Positions 1 to 7,556 of a stretch of 23,349 nt of DNA are shown here, piece by piece (positions within the stretch are counted from its first letter, which is position 1; every line of letters begins with the position of its first letter). A model generated the notes under the pieces. The model saw nothing but the letters and a program-made list of their open reading frames with translations. It ran no database searches and was not told where the DNA came from. The stretch lies in assembly GCA_031266955.1 (NCBI GenBank), contig JAISAA010000257.1, positions 1-23,349 of the forward strand. Direction: 5' to 3'. Made by a program: the position numbers and the translations under genes. This DNA is from Oscillospiraceae bacterium. Lineage in GTDB: Bacteria > Bacillota > Clostridia > Oscillospirales > Oscillospiraceae.

Positions 1-431
1 TACCTCCGTGAACGCGCCGAACGCCGCGATATACGTAAAATACCCGCCGGCGAAGCTGCCGATGTCGATAGGCGCGGCGTATCCGCGCAGAACGGTTTCC
101 ACAGCCTCCGGGATATCGCGCGGCAGGGCGAGCGTCGTCGCCATATCGTTGGCCGTGCCCGTCGGGATATAGCCGATAGGAGGCGGATCGTTAACGTCCA
201 TAAGCCCGGAAACGACGTCGGAAAGCGTCCCGTCGCCGCCGACGCAGACGATGAGGCTGAATTCCGCCGCATATTCCCGCGCCAAAGCGTCAGTCTCCCG
301 CTCGCGCGTCATAAACACCGTTACCGAATAATCCGCGCACGCGAAGCGCGTCACAATATCCCCGAGCGCGCTTTTTGAAATACCCCTGCCGGAGTACGGA
401 TTCACGATAAGCATAAGCTTTTTCAGCATAT
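1..431 (-). CDS. YegS/DagK-family lipid (diacylglycerol-type) kinase, N-terminal part
   Basis: The gene runs off the left edge, so only the first 143 residues are visible. The protein opens MLKKLMLIVNPYSGRG and carries the nucleotide-binding GGDGT motif followed by a proline-rich loop and PTGTANDMA, the signature of the diacylglycerol kinase catalytic domain shared by DagK, YegS and BmrU. The family phosphorylates lipid substrates with ATP at the membrane surface; the exact substrate cannot be read from the sequence. The start is the ATG at 431-429, preceded at four bases by AGGAGG. It lies 41 bases downstream of serA on the same strand and is probably co-transcribed with serC-serA, although no functional link to serine synthesis is evident. 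The identification as a lipid kinase is strong; DagK versus another YegS-like kinase is open. Confidence 0.88.
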
Positions 432-472
432 GACCTCCTGCCGGTCTGCGCGAGGCGCACGCGGTTCCCCCG

Positions 473-1654
473 CTAACTTATCTGCGGCAATATCCTGACA
501 CGCGTGACGCCGACGACGGCCTCAAGCTCCTCTCGCAGTCCTGTTTCCACGCGCGACACGTCAATGAGCGTATACGCCAGGTCGCGGCCGCGCACGGCGG
601 CGTTCACCATATTTTCTATATTTATCCCGCGCGCGGAAAGCGCGCCGGAGATTTTTGTTATCATATCCGGAATGTTCCTGTGCAATACGCACACACGAGG
701 CTCAGCGCCCATGCGCGGCATCGCGACGTACGGCATATTCACGGAATTTATGATGTTCCCGTTTTCAAGGTAGTCGATTATCTGCGCGGCGGCCATAAAA
801 GCGCATTTTTCCTCGCTTTCCGGCGTGGAGGACGCCAAATGCGGCATCGCTATAACGCCCTTCGCACCCGCCGTCTTGGCGTTCGGGAAGTCCGTGACGT
901 ATCGCGAAATATGCCCGGACTCTAACGCCGCAAGCATCGCGTCGTCGTCCACGACCTCGGCGCGGGAAAGGTTGAGCACGCGCGCGCCCTTTTTCATCTG
1001 CGCGATGGCCTCGGCGTCTATCATATGGTGCGTGGATTCCATATACGGCACGTGGAGCGTGATATAGTCGCACGTTTTGTATATCTGCGGGCGATCCTTC
1101 GCGTTTATTATCTGCGACGACAGGCGCCAAGCGGCGTCTATCGACAAAAACGGGTCGTGCCCGTACACCTCCATACCGAGCGCGACGGCGGCGTTGGCTA
1201 TCAGCGCCCCGACGGCGCCCAGCCCGATGACGCCGAGCTTCTTGCCCATGATTTCGGGGCCCGTGAACGCGTTTTTCCCCGCCTCGACGAGCGAGGGGAC
1301 CTCGTCTCCGCGGTCGGCTATCGAGCGCACCCAGTCGATACTGCCGATAACGTCGCGCGAGGACATTATAAGCGCGCAGATCGCGAGCTCCTTAACGGCC
1401 TCGGAATTCGCGCCCGGCGTGTTGAACACGACGATGCCGCGCTCCGCACAGCGGTCCGTCGGGATGTTGTTCGTACCGGCGCCGGCGCGGGCGATGCACA
1501 GCAGCTCGCCGCCGAACTGCATATCGTGCATTTTTGCGGAGCGCACGAGTATGGCGTCCGGGCGCTCCTCCTCCGGGGAGACTGTATAGCGCCCGCGGCT
1601 GAACAGCCCGGTGCCGGCGGCGGCGATATTGTTGATGGTCTTTATCCTGTACAT
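473..1654 (-). CDS. serA: D-3-phosphoglycerate dehydrogenase
   Basis: Catalyses the NAD-dependent oxidation of 3-phosphoglycerate to 3-phosphohydroxypyruvate, the first committed step of serine synthesis, in the cytoplasm. At 393 aa it belongs to the short clostridial type without the extra intervening domain. A Rossmann motif VIGLGAVG lies near residues 140-147. The substrate-binding catalytic Arg is in NLSRAEVVDD, and the catalytic His is in MPHLASST. The usual DVFEEEP block with the acidic partner appears in the subfamily form VTDFPNAK. The last 75 or so residues form an ACT domain (RVCVLHRNIPDMITKISGAL), the fold that mediates serine feedback in many homologues. The ATG is preceded by AGAAGGGA. 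It follows serC with a gap of 36 bases, so both should be made from one mRNA. Confidence 0.95.
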   Translation of the reverse strand: MYRIKTINNIAAAGTGLFSRGRYTVSPEEERPDAILVRSAKMHDMQFGGELLCIARAGAGTNNIPTDRCAERGIVVFNTPGANSEAVKELAICALIMSSRDVIGSIDWVRSIADRGDEVPSLVEAGKNAFTGPEIMGKKLGVIGLGAVGALIANAAVALGMEVYGHDPFLSIDAAWRLSSQIINAKDRPQIYKTCDYITLHVPYMESTHHMIDAEAIAQMKKGARVLNLSRAEVVDDDAMLAALESGHISRYVTDFPNAKTAGAKGVIAMPHLASSTPESEEKCAFMAAAQIIDYLENGNIINSVNMPYVAMPRMGAEPRVCVLHRNIPDMITKISGALSARGINIENMVNAAVRGRDLAYTLIDVSRVETGLREELEAVVGVTRVRILPQIS

Positions 1655-1690
1655 ACTGCTTTATCTGTTCCCTTCTTATTATTTGCCGTA

Positions 1691-2800
1691 TTATTTATAT
1701 TTTATGTTCTCAGCCTCGAAATCGCGCATAAAGCCGGTGAGCGCGAGTACGCCCTCCTCCGGCATCGCGTTGTATACGGACGCGCGCATTCCTCCGGCGC
1801 TGCGGTGCCCGGCGAGATTCGCCAGCCCGCGCCCGGCTGCCTCCCGGACGAATTTTTCGTCGAGCTTCGGGTCGTTCGTGCCGAACGTGATGTTCATATC
1901 GCTGCGCGCCTGTTTTTCGGCGCGTCCCGTGAACAGCCTTGAGGAATCGAGCGCGTCGTAAAGAAGCTTTGCCTTGGCGGCCTTTTTCCGCTCCATACCG
2001 GCGACGCCGCCCTGCGTTTCGAGCCATTTGAGCACGAGACCGAGCATATATATCGTATAGCACGGCGGCGTGTTGTCCATCGAATCCTTTTCTATCGCGG
2101 TCTTATAGCCCATAATTTTCGGTGTGTACGGCAGCTCGCGCCCCGCGAGCGATTTATCTACGATGACGACCGCCATACCCGCCGGCGCCATATTCTTCTG
2201 CACCCCGGCGAAAATAACGCCGTATTTTGAGACATCGACGGGCTTTGAGAGTATGTTGGACGACATATCGCACACTATCGGGACGCCGGCGGTCTCCGGA
2301 ACGTACTTCCATTCGGTGCCGTAGATAGTGTTGTTCGCGCAGTAATAAAAATACCTCGCGTTTTCGGAAAGCTTCAGCGCGTCCTGCGCCGGGATATATG
2401 AAAAATCCCTGTCCTCGCTTGACGCCGCGATATTTATCCTGCCGTATTTGCGCGCCTCCTTGGCGGCGACGGCGGCGAAGCTGCCCGTGACGGCGTAGTC
2501 CGCCTCGCCGCTTTCGCCGATCAGGTTCAGCGGCGCGGCAGAGAACTGGAACGTCGCCCCGCCCTGCATAAACAGTATTTCGTGAGTATCCGGGACGTTG
2601 AGCGCGGAGCGCAGCGACGACTTTACCTCGTCAAAGATCGCAAGGTACGTCCGGCTCCTGTGGCTCATTTCCATAACGGACATTCCGGAGCCGCGGTAAT
2701 TCGTCATTTCCGCCGCCGCCGTTTCGAGCACGGACAGCGGGAGCATTGACGGCCCCGCCGAAAAATTGTATATCCTGTCTTTGTGATCGCCGCTTGCCAT
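1691..2800 (-). CDS. serC: Phosphoserine aminotransferase
   Basis: PLP-dependent transfer of an amino group from glutamate to 3-phosphohydroxypyruvate, giving phosphoserine, the second step of the pathway whose first enzyme is encoded just downstream. The N terminus RIYNFSAGPSMLP is the family signature, and the PLP-binding lysine is recognisable in GVIFAGVQKNMAPAG. Length (about 369 aa) is normal. An in-frame GTG nine bases upstream (2809) could also be used; neither start has a strong ribosome binding site, only an AGG in ACAGGCTG, and the ATG at 2800 was preferred because it gives the usual short N terminus. First gene of the serC-serA-lipid kinase operon, behind the promoter at 2854-2882. 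No phosphoserine phosphatase gene is visible here. Confidence 0.95.
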   Translation of the reverse strand: MASGDHKDRIYNFSAGPSMLPLSVLETAAAEMTNYRGSGMSVMEMSHRSRTYLAIFDEVKSSLRSALNVPDTHEILFMQGGATFQFSAAPLNLIGESGEADYAVTGSFAAVAAKEARKYGRINIAASSEDRDFSYIPAQDALKLSENARYFYYCANNTIYGTEWKYVPETAGVPIVCDMSSNILSKPVDVSKYGVIFAGVQKNMAPAGMAVVIVDKSLAGRELPYTPKIMGYKTAIEKDSMDNTPPCYTIYMLGLVLKWLETQGGVAGMERKKAAKAKLLYDALDSSRLFTGRAEKQARSDMNITFGTNDPKLDEKFVREAAGRGLANLAGHRSAGGMRASVYNAMPEEGVLALTGFMRDFEAENIKYK

Positions 2801-2853
2801 AGAGAACACCAGCCTGTTTCAAAATTTATAAGCGCAAAATAATAGTAGGGAGC

Positions 2854-2882
2854 ATTTTATCACACGGCGGCGCGGCTGTCAA
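2854..2882 (-). promoter_or_regulatory. Sigma-A promoter of the serC-serA operon
   Basis: Read on the minus strand, TTGACA (2882-2877) and TAAAAT (2859-2854) are separated by exactly 17 bases, so the -35 is perfect and the -10 has one mismatch. Transcription should begin near 2847, leaving a leader of only about 45 bases before serC. That is too short for a T-box or large riboswitch, so no serine-sensing leader is apparent. Confidence 0.8.
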
Positions 2883-2924
2883 ACAAAATTACGGCAAGCT
2901 TTAATACGGGGGACGCCGCCGGCG

Positions 2925-3401
2925 CTATTCGCAGCCAGCCTCGTCGGCACTGAGGCGCTTTCCTTTTAAGAACCAGCCGTTGTATTCAAAATATTGCTCG
3001 CGGCGCGTCGAATCCCAGGCGTCGTCATACGATTCTTTGATGATTTTCCGCCCGTCAACGTTCATGATCTCCTCGCTGTGCGGCGTGAAAACCACAAGCA
3101 CGGGCACAACGGCAAACAAAATTATAGCCCAAAAAAAGATATACGAAGCCGCGGCGGCAAGAAAACCTGTTATTGCGATTATAGCTTTAACAGCAGCGCC
3201 CGCGGCGCGGTAAATGACAGCGACAAGCCCGGCGCAAAACGCCAAAGCGGACAGCAGCGTCACGATACGGCAGGACATTGCCAGCCAAGCGCGGTACCGC
3301 GAATAATCGAACCCCTTGAAAACCACGCCGAATACAGCCGCCGCCAAAAACACGCCCAGCGCGGAAAGCGTAAAAACGGTCAGCTTTTTCATTTTTTTCA
3401 T
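2925..3401 (-). CDS. Small membrane protein of unknown function
   Basis: A product of about 158 aa that I do not recognise. It begins MKKMKKLTVFTLSALG, with a first hydrophobic helix at about residues 8-27, a second (IVTLLSALAFCAGLVAVIY) near 45-63, and a third long hydrophobic stretch (AIIAITGFLAAAASYIFFW onward) near 73-105. A polar C-terminal tail contains NVDGRKIIKESYDDAWDSTR and ends GKRLSADEAGCE. The start at 3401 is preferred over the ATG at 3410, because the only good ribosome binding site (AAAGGGG) directly abuts 3410 but is nine bases from 3401. It lies about 144 bases downstream of the sugar kinase with two hairpins between. No promoter of its own was seen, so it may be read through from the kinase operon. 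Confidence 0.6.
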   Translation of the reverse strand: MKKMKKLTVFTLSALGVFLAAAVFGVVFKGFDYSRYRAWLAMSCRIVTLLSALAFCAGLVAVIYRAAGAAVKAIIAITGFLAAAASYIFFWAIILFAVVPVLVVFTPHSEEIMNVDGRKIIKESYDDAWDSTRREQYFEYNGWFLKGKRLSADEAGCE

Positions 3402-3460
3402 TACCGCCATCCCCTTTTCAGTATTCCGGCAAACCTCCCGCGATCACCCGCGCCGACGTC

Positions 3461-3538
3461 GCCGCTTTGCGGCGTTCCCCGTGCATGTCGCGCCCTTGCG
3501 CGACGTGATTGTTATCAGCGCCCGAAGGGCGCGGCGCA
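3461..3538. repeat. Hairpin cluster with the GTTCCCCGTGC element (copy 3)
   Basis: Between the sugar kinase stop and the small membrane protein. It holds a GCCGC-TTT-GCGGC hairpin (3461-3473) directly followed by GTTCCCCGTGC (3474-3484). Then come a 10-bp hairpin CATGTCGCGC-CCTT-GCGCGACGTG with one wobble pair and GCGCCC-GAA-GGGCGC. The hairpin plus GTTCCCCGTGC also occurs at 15728-15751 and 17482-17506, each time downstream of the stop of a minus-strand gene. None has a T-run, so they are not ordinary intrinsic terminators. Confidence 0.6.
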
Positions 3539-3545
3539 CGTTCAA

Positions 3546-4523
3546 TCATACACAACGGGCTGCGCCCGTTTGCCGCCGCAGCCGCGCGATGACCTCATCG
3601 AGAGCAGGCAGCGCCGGCATAGCTCCGCGCCGCTCGACGCATACGGAGGCCGCGGCGTTCGCGAATTTCAGAAACGGCGCCGCCGCGTCCGCGTCAAGCT
3701 CGCTCAGAGAGAGTCCGGAGCGTAAAAACGAATACAAAAATCCCGACCAAAACGTGTCGCCCGCGCCGGAGGTGTCTATCGCGTCGGCATAATACGCGGG
3801 GGCGAAAGCTCCGCCGCGCCGCGTCAGGATATACGCACCGCGCTCGCCGAGCGTGACGGCGGCGGCGTAAAGACCGTATTCGTTCAAAAGCGACTCGGCG
3901 GCGCGCTCATGATCGGAAAACCCGGTCAAAACCTCCGCTTCCTCGGCGGACACTTTAAGTAAATCTGTCTCGCGCAGCAGCTCGCGGGAGCGCGCTGCGA
4001 ATTCCGCCTCGCTCTCCCAAAGCGAGGCGCGGTAATTTACGTCGCAGGATATGACGGCCCCGGCGCGTTTCGCCAAAAGCACGGCGCCGAGCGTCGCGCC
4101 GCGGGCGGGCTCTGCGGTGAGCGAGAGCGTTCCGGTGTGAAGCATCTTTGTGCCCGAAAGCAGCTCCGCGTCAAGCTCGTCGGCGCGCAGGCGCAGGTCG
4201 GCCAAATTGCGGCGGTAGAACGAAAACTCCCGCTCTCCGCCTTCTCCGAGGGCGACGAACGCGAGCGTCGTAAAGCTTTCGCCGTCGGTCAAGAGATTGC
4301 GCGTGTCAACTCCGTAACGCGTCAGCGTGTTTTTCAAAAACTGACCGTGCATATCGCCACCGACCTTGCCTATAAACGCGGTTTTAAGCCCGAAGCGCGC
4401 GCCCGCGGCGGCGACGTTCGCGACGGCGCCGCCGGGATTGCGTTCAAACATCAGCATACCGGACGGAGAGAGCCCGGCCTCGGTGAAATCTATCAAAAGC
4501 TCCCCGAGCGTCGTAATATCCAT
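3546..4523 (-). CDS. PfkB-family sugar kinase, probable fructokinase
   Basis: Ribokinase/PfkB-fold kinase of 325 aa, transferring phosphate from ATP to a ketose or related sugar. The N-terminal sugar-binding GELLIDF is followed by NPGGAVANVAAAGARFG (about residues 29-45), typical of fructokinases. The C-terminal anion hole and catalytic base lie in DTSGAGDTFWSGF, with the catalytic Asp near residue 256. The start is the ATG at 4523, because GGAGG lies five bases upstream; an upstream in-frame extension exists but would overlap the preceding gene and has no such site. The gene begins 16 bases after the lyxose isomerase-type gene, so the two are almost certainly co-transcribed. That pairing supports a ketose (fructose or xylulose) as substrate. 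The family is certain, the precise sugar inferred. Confidence 0.85.
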   Translation of the reverse strand: MDITTLGELLIDFTEAGLSPSGMLMFERNPGGAVANVAAAGARFGLKTAFIGKVGGDMHGQFLKNTLTRYGVDTRNLLTDGESFTTLAFVALGEGGEREFSFYRRNLADLRLRADELDAELLSGTKMLHTGTLSLTAEPARGATLGAVLLAKRAGAVISCDVNYRASLWESEAEFAARSRELLRETDLLKVSAEEAEVLTGFSDHERAAESLLNEYGLYAAAVTLGERGAYILTRRGGAFAPAYYADAIDTSGAGDTFWSGFLYSFLRSGLSLSELDADAAAPFLKFANAAASVCVERRGAMPALPALDEVIARLRRQTGAARCV

Positions 4524-4539
4524 AACGGCCTCCGAAATT

Positions 4540-5244
4540 TCAGGCCTTCGGGCCTTGCGCGTATCTCGCGTATTCGTTGCACAGCAGATACACGGGCGGC
4601 GCGTCCTCTTCGATTTCGGGGAAACGTCCCTGCGGCTCCAAAAAGCGGTTGTCGGAGTTGTCGTCATTTACGGACGAGACCTCGCCGATGAGCACGCGGC
4701 CCCGGCCCGCGGCTGTTTTCTCCGCCCAAAATGCGTGGTAAACATACGGCTCCAGCGTCACGGAGTCTCCGGGCGCGAGCGTCACCAGCTCGCCCGCCGA
4801 GACGCGCCGCCGTTCCCCGTCAAAGCTCACGTCGAACTCCTTGTCCGACAGCTCTCCGTCGGGCGCGGCTTGCCACAGCTGAATTACGAGGTTTCCGCCG
4901 CCGCGGTTGATGATGTCCTCCGTCTTGGAAAAGTGAAAATGCATCGGGCAGATCTGGCCTTCCTCGGATATCAGCAGCTTTTCGGCGTATTTTTTGGAAT
5001 AGCGCGCGTCGGTGAGGCTGCCGTTGCGGATCGTGAACAGCGTTAGGCCGATTTCGTAAAAGCGGCCGTGGCCGTAGTCCGTTACGTCCCAGCCGAGCAT
5101 ATTGTCGCGGACCTCGTCCCACTCGCCACCGAGCGCGCTCCATTTTTCGGGCTTAAAGCGGGCGAAGCGCGGCAGGATAAAGCCGCGGGACACGATAAAT
5201 TCCTCCGCGCGGCGCAGGATATCGTTGATTTCAGAGCGTTTCAT
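4540..5244 (-). CDS. D-lyxose ketol-isomerase family protein (cupin; may act on mannose)
   Basis: A 234-aa protein matching the D-lyxose isomerase family (EC 5.3.1.15, YdaE-like), which interconverts D-lyxose and D-xylulose and in several characterised members also D-mannose and D-fructose. The metal-binding cupin residues are visible as His102-x-His104 and Glu109 in MHFHFSKTEDIINRGGG, with the distal His170 in EPYVYHAFWAE, so the Mn-type active site is complete. The start at ATG 5244 is set by GGAGG seven bases upstream; an in-frame TTG four codons earlier would overlap that site. The downstream PfkB kinase, 16 bases away, would phosphorylate the ketose product, which makes mannose or lyxose catabolism the likely role. 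No sugar transporter is present in the window. Confidence 0.85.
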   Translation of the reverse strand: MKRSEINDILRRAEEFIVSRGFILPRFARFKPEKWSALGGEWDEVRDNMLGWDVTDYGHGRFYEIGLTLFTIRNGSLTDARYSKKYAEKLLISEEGQICPMHFHFSKTEDIINRGGGNLVIQLWQAAPDGELSDKEFDVSFDGERRRVSAGELVTLAPGDSVTLEPYVYHAFWAEKTAAGRGRVLIGEVSSVNDDNSDNRFLEPQGRFPEIEEDAPPVYLLCNEYARYAQGPKA

Positions 5245-5283
5245 AAATGCCTCCAATTTGCAGATTCAGGTTATTCTACAGAC

Positions 5284-5313
5284 ATCATAAACTATTTATT
5301 TCCCGGATGTCAA
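5284..5313 (-). promoter_or_regulatory. Promoter of the isomerase-kinase operon
   Basis: On the minus strand TTGACA (5313-5308) is followed after 18 bases by TATGAT (5289-5284), a strong sigma-A promoter. The hexamers GACATC at 5281-5286 and GATGTC at 5306-5311 form an inverted repeat across the promoter that could be an operator, though a 6-bp repeat may be chance. Confidence 0.72.
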
Positions 5314-5385
5314 GCTGTTTGCCATTCCTTTTCACTTCCTGTTTCAGCTTGTTCATTGATATCATAAAATTTTTTCCCGATAGTA

Positions 5386-5414
5386 TTGCAATCCGATTCG
5401 CCTTGTGGTATGAT
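5386..5414 (+). promoter_or_regulatory. Promoter of tRNA-Pro
   Basis: TTGCAA (5386-5391), 17 bases, then TATGAT (5409-5414). The predicted start, near 5421, lies about 27 bases before the tRNA. It is divergent from the isomerase promoter. Confidence 0.75.
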
Positions 5415-5447
5415 TCAGGCACAGGGGCGCGGAAGGGCGCTTTATAC

Positions 5448-5523
5448 CGGGGTATGGCGCAGTTGGTAGCGCGCTTGACTGGGGGTCAAGAGGCCGCAGG
5501 TTCAAGTCCTGTTACTCCGACCA
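5448..5523 (+). tRNA. tRNA-Pro (anticodon GGG)
   Basis: A full cloverleaf can be folded. The seven-pair acceptor stem is CGGGGTA (5448-5454) with TACTCCG (5513-5519, one G-U). The D arm is GCGC-AGTTGGTA-GCGC. The anticodon stem CTTGA/TCAAG encloses the loop CTGGGGG with anticodon GGG at 5481-5483, and the T arm is GCAGG-TTCAAGT-CCTGT. The discriminator A and CCA are encoded. It reads the CCC proline codon, common in a GC-rich genome. No duplicated 3' end that would mark an integrated element was found downstream. Confidence 0.96.
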
Positions 5524-5527
5524 AACG

Positions 5528-5564
5528 AAAAAGCCCTGCAACCTTTGCGGTTGCAGGGCTTTTT
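5528..5564 (+). terminator. Intrinsic terminator after tRNA-Pro
   Basis: Perfect 16-bp stem (5528-5543 with 5549-5564) around the loop TTTGC, core GCCCTGCAACC/GGTTGCAGGGC, with its 3' arm ending in TTTTT. The 5' arm begins with A residues, so it may work in both directions. Confidence 0.92.
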
Positions 5565-5701
5565 GCGTATTCGAGGACGATTTTACCCGCTTATAATTTC
5601 GGCGTTTAACGGCGCAACTTAAAAAAGGCTTGGAAATACGGGATATTCTCTGAAAAATCCATTAATTAAATATTTTTCGGAAAATTTTTTTATTTTCCCT
5701 C

Positions 5702-5730
5702 TTGACAAGTTCTTTCGACAGGTATATATT
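5702..5730 (+). promoter_or_regulatory. Near-consensus sigma-A promoter of a structured RNA
   Basis: TTGACA (5702-5707), exactly 17 bases, TATATT (5725-5730), preceded by a strongly AT-rich tract (about 5640-5700) resembling an UP element. The predicted start is near 5737. There is no credible open reading frame for over 300 bases after it, so it drives a long leader or a separate RNA. Confidence 0.85.
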
Positions 5731-5736
5731 AGCATT

Positions 5737-6028
5737 CAGAAAACGGCGACCGGGAATCCAAGCCCGCAAGCGGCAAGCGTTCCCGGTAAAAACTAACTCG
5801 CGTCAACTGAATATGGCACCCCAAGGTTCCTCTGAGCGGCCGTCGCGCCATTTGCGGCGGTTTGCCCGGGCTGAAATGCTCGCAGGGCGGCAAAGGCCGC
5901 CTTCGCGGGACGGAAAATACCCGATCCGTACCCGTATATAAAGGAGAACGACGCGGAATTGTGTTTTGCGGCAAAACACACGCGGCGCTCTTTCTTCTTT
6001 ATTCAGAGGAAAAAGAGCGCCGCGTTTT
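5737..6028 (+). ncRNA. Structured RNA or long 5' leader, class not recognised
   Basis: About 290 nt from the predicted start to an intrinsic terminator. Visible helices are ACCGGGAA/TTCCCGGT (5749-5756 with 5780-5787), ATGGC/GCCAT (5813-5817 with 5847-5851), an 11-bp hairpin around GGCGGC-AAAG-GCCGCC (5881-5907), GGG-ACGGA/TCCGT-A-CCC (5907-5914 with 5925-5933), and TGTGTTTT/AAAACACA (5960-5967 with 5973-5980), then the terminator. It does not match the T-box, SAM, TPP, FMN, cobalamin, lysine, glycine or cyclic-di-GMP-I signatures I know, nor 6S, tmRNA or RNase P RNA. It could be a stand-alone small RNA or an attenuating leader of the downstream GLUG and SLH genes. Confidence 0.5.
5981..6028 (+). 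terminator. Intrinsic terminator/attenuator before the GLUG gene
   Basis: CGCGGCGCTCTTT (5981-5993) pairs perfectly with 6012-6024; CTTC pairs on with GAGG (one wobble) inside, giving about 17 bp with a two-base bulge, followed by TTTT. It lies 73 bases before the proposed start of the next gene. Confidence 0.8.
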
Positions 6029-6101
6029 GATGCGCGGCTGTCCCGGCAAATACCCGCAAGGGATTTGTATATACTCATTTCAACGAAAGAAGGCGACAAA
6101 A

Positions 6102-7520
6102 TTGCAAGAGAAGAAAACAACGCCGAACCCGGATCAATATTGGGACGGAACGCTTCCTCCATCCAACACAGCCACCGTTTTCGGCGGCGGCACAGGAACT
6201 GCGTTAGACCCCTACATAATTGACACGGCAGCCCGCTTTGCCCTGCTGTCCGCGAACGTCCGCAGCGGCTACAGCTACGGCAGCATCAAGGGTACCTCGA
6301 CTACCCCGCCAGTACCGGTAAGATATTTCAAGCTTACCTGCGACATCTACCTGAACGCCGCCTCCGTCACCGCGAGCAGCGTAAATGCCGGCGTACCGAC
6401 CCCGTGGAGCAACACCCCCACCGCTCCGTACCCTTGGTATCCAATCGGCGGCGCGGGCGCGGGTCCCGACGACAAAGGACATTCGTATTGCTTTGGCGGC
6501 AGATTTGACGGCGACAACCACACAATCCACAATGCGTTCTACAATCGCAGCACATCAGTTGGAAAGGGCTGCAACCCCGCAAATGAGGTCGGTATATTCG
6601 GCGACATCACCAACGAAGCCGAAATTAAAAACCTTAAAACCGCAGGCGGCTACATAGGCGCGAACATTTCCGTCGGCGGCATAGTCGGCAGGACTTGGGG
6701 CGGCGATATAATAAACTGCCACAACGAAAACTTTGTGTACGGCATCGGCTCACAGGGCGCTGGCGGCATCGCCGGCACAAGCTGGGTATATATCCCCGAT
6801 CCTGAGCCGGACGGTACGCGTATGTCCGCCGAGCCGCCTGTTATCAACAAATGCTCAAACAAAGCTACGGTTGTCAGCAACTATTTTAAGAACACCACGA
6901 TCCCCTCCGGCTCAGGCGGCGGCATCGTCGGCGAAAACGAGGGTGGAGTTATAAACTGCTGGAACGAAGCCGTTGTAACTTGCCGGCTCAACGCCGGTGG
7001 TATCGTGGGCTCAAACCAGAACTCAAGCGGCGGGGAACCTCCCATACAAGTTGACCCCTCGTACATAAACAACTGCTACAACACCGGCAACATCGGACAC
7101 AGCGCCGCCACAGGCGTTAACAGCAGCATACCCTCTGTTGACGCCATAGTTTCCGGCGGCATTATGGGCTATCAGACCGGCACTTGCGAAAATGTGTATA
7201 ATATCGGTAATATAACCGATAACGGAGTGGACACCAAACCAGAGCCGAGAAACGCCGCCGGACAAATCATTGGCGAGCTTAATCCTGACGCGAACGAGAT
7301 TAACGATTATTGGCATTGGTATGACGACGCAACTCCAAGCAACGCGGTTGGTTCGCCGATTGCGTATCAGCCGGCACACTTCTCGACGTTTGACGATGAT
7401 GGGAAGGGTGAGTTGCGTGACTCCTTGAATAACTGGGTTAGCCAACATTCAAGTATTGATTATGGCAGTTGGGAGCGGGACAGCGATGTGAACGACGGCT
7501 TTCCGTATCTCGACATATAA
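6102..7520 (+). CDS. GLUG-repeat surface-type protein without visible signal peptide
   Basis: About 472 aa from a TTG at 6102 that has AGAAGG nine bases upstream. The same frame is open back to 5862, but that stretch runs through the structured RNA and terminator and looks noncoding. The protein opens EKKTTPNPDQYWDG and a GTGTALDPYIIDTAARFA block usual near the mature N terminus of secreted adhesins. It then carries repeated GGIVG...G.I.NC.N units (about residues 180-400), characteristic of GLUG motifs in extracellular beta-solenoid proteins. No signal peptide, SLH or sortase motif is present. Either the N terminus was lost by rearrangement, or the protein depends on the giant SLH protein 15-36 bases downstream. 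Function is unknown beyond a surface or adhesion role. Confidence 0.7.
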   Translation: MQEKKTTPNPDQYWDGTLPPSNTATVFGGGTGTALDPYIIDTAARFALLSANVRSGYSYGSIKGTSTTPPVPVRYFKLTCDIYLNAASVTASSVNAGVPTPWSNTPTAPYPWYPIGGAGAGPDDKGHSYCFGGRFDGDNHTIHNAFYNRSTSVGKGCNPANEVGIFGDITNEAEIKNLKTAGGYIGANISVGGIVGRTWGGDIINCHNENFVYGIGSQGAGGIAGTSWVYIPDPEPDGTRMSAEPPVINKCSNKATVVSNYFKNTTIPSGSGGGIVGENEGGVINCWNEAVVTCRLNAGGIVGSNQNSSGGEPPIQVDPSYINNCYNTGNIGHSAATGVNSSIPSVDAIVSGGIMGYQTGTCENVYNIGNITDNGVDTKPEPRNAAGQIIGELNPDANEINDYWHWYDDATPSNAVGSPIAYQPAHFSTFDDDGKGELRDSLNNWVSQHSSIDYGSWERDSDVNDGFPYLDI

Positions 7521-7556
7521 TCGTAGCATATACAGTTGAAAGCGAGGTTGAAGAGT

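Noticed and set aside
1025..1942. Plus-strand open frame of 305 codons across serA and serC
   Set aside because: Both genes on the minus strand are unmistakable; the antisense product is low-complexity Arg/Ala-rich and lacks a ribosome binding site.
5448..6028. tRNA-Pro as an integration site of a mobile element
   Set aside because: No repeat of the tRNA 3' end was found downstream, and there is no integrase or phage gene in the window.
5862..6101. N-terminal extension of the GLUG protein from an in-frame TTG at 5862 or GTG at 5961
   Set aside because: It would translate across several hairpins and an intrinsic terminator, gives unnatural protein sequence, and has no well-placed ribosome binding site.
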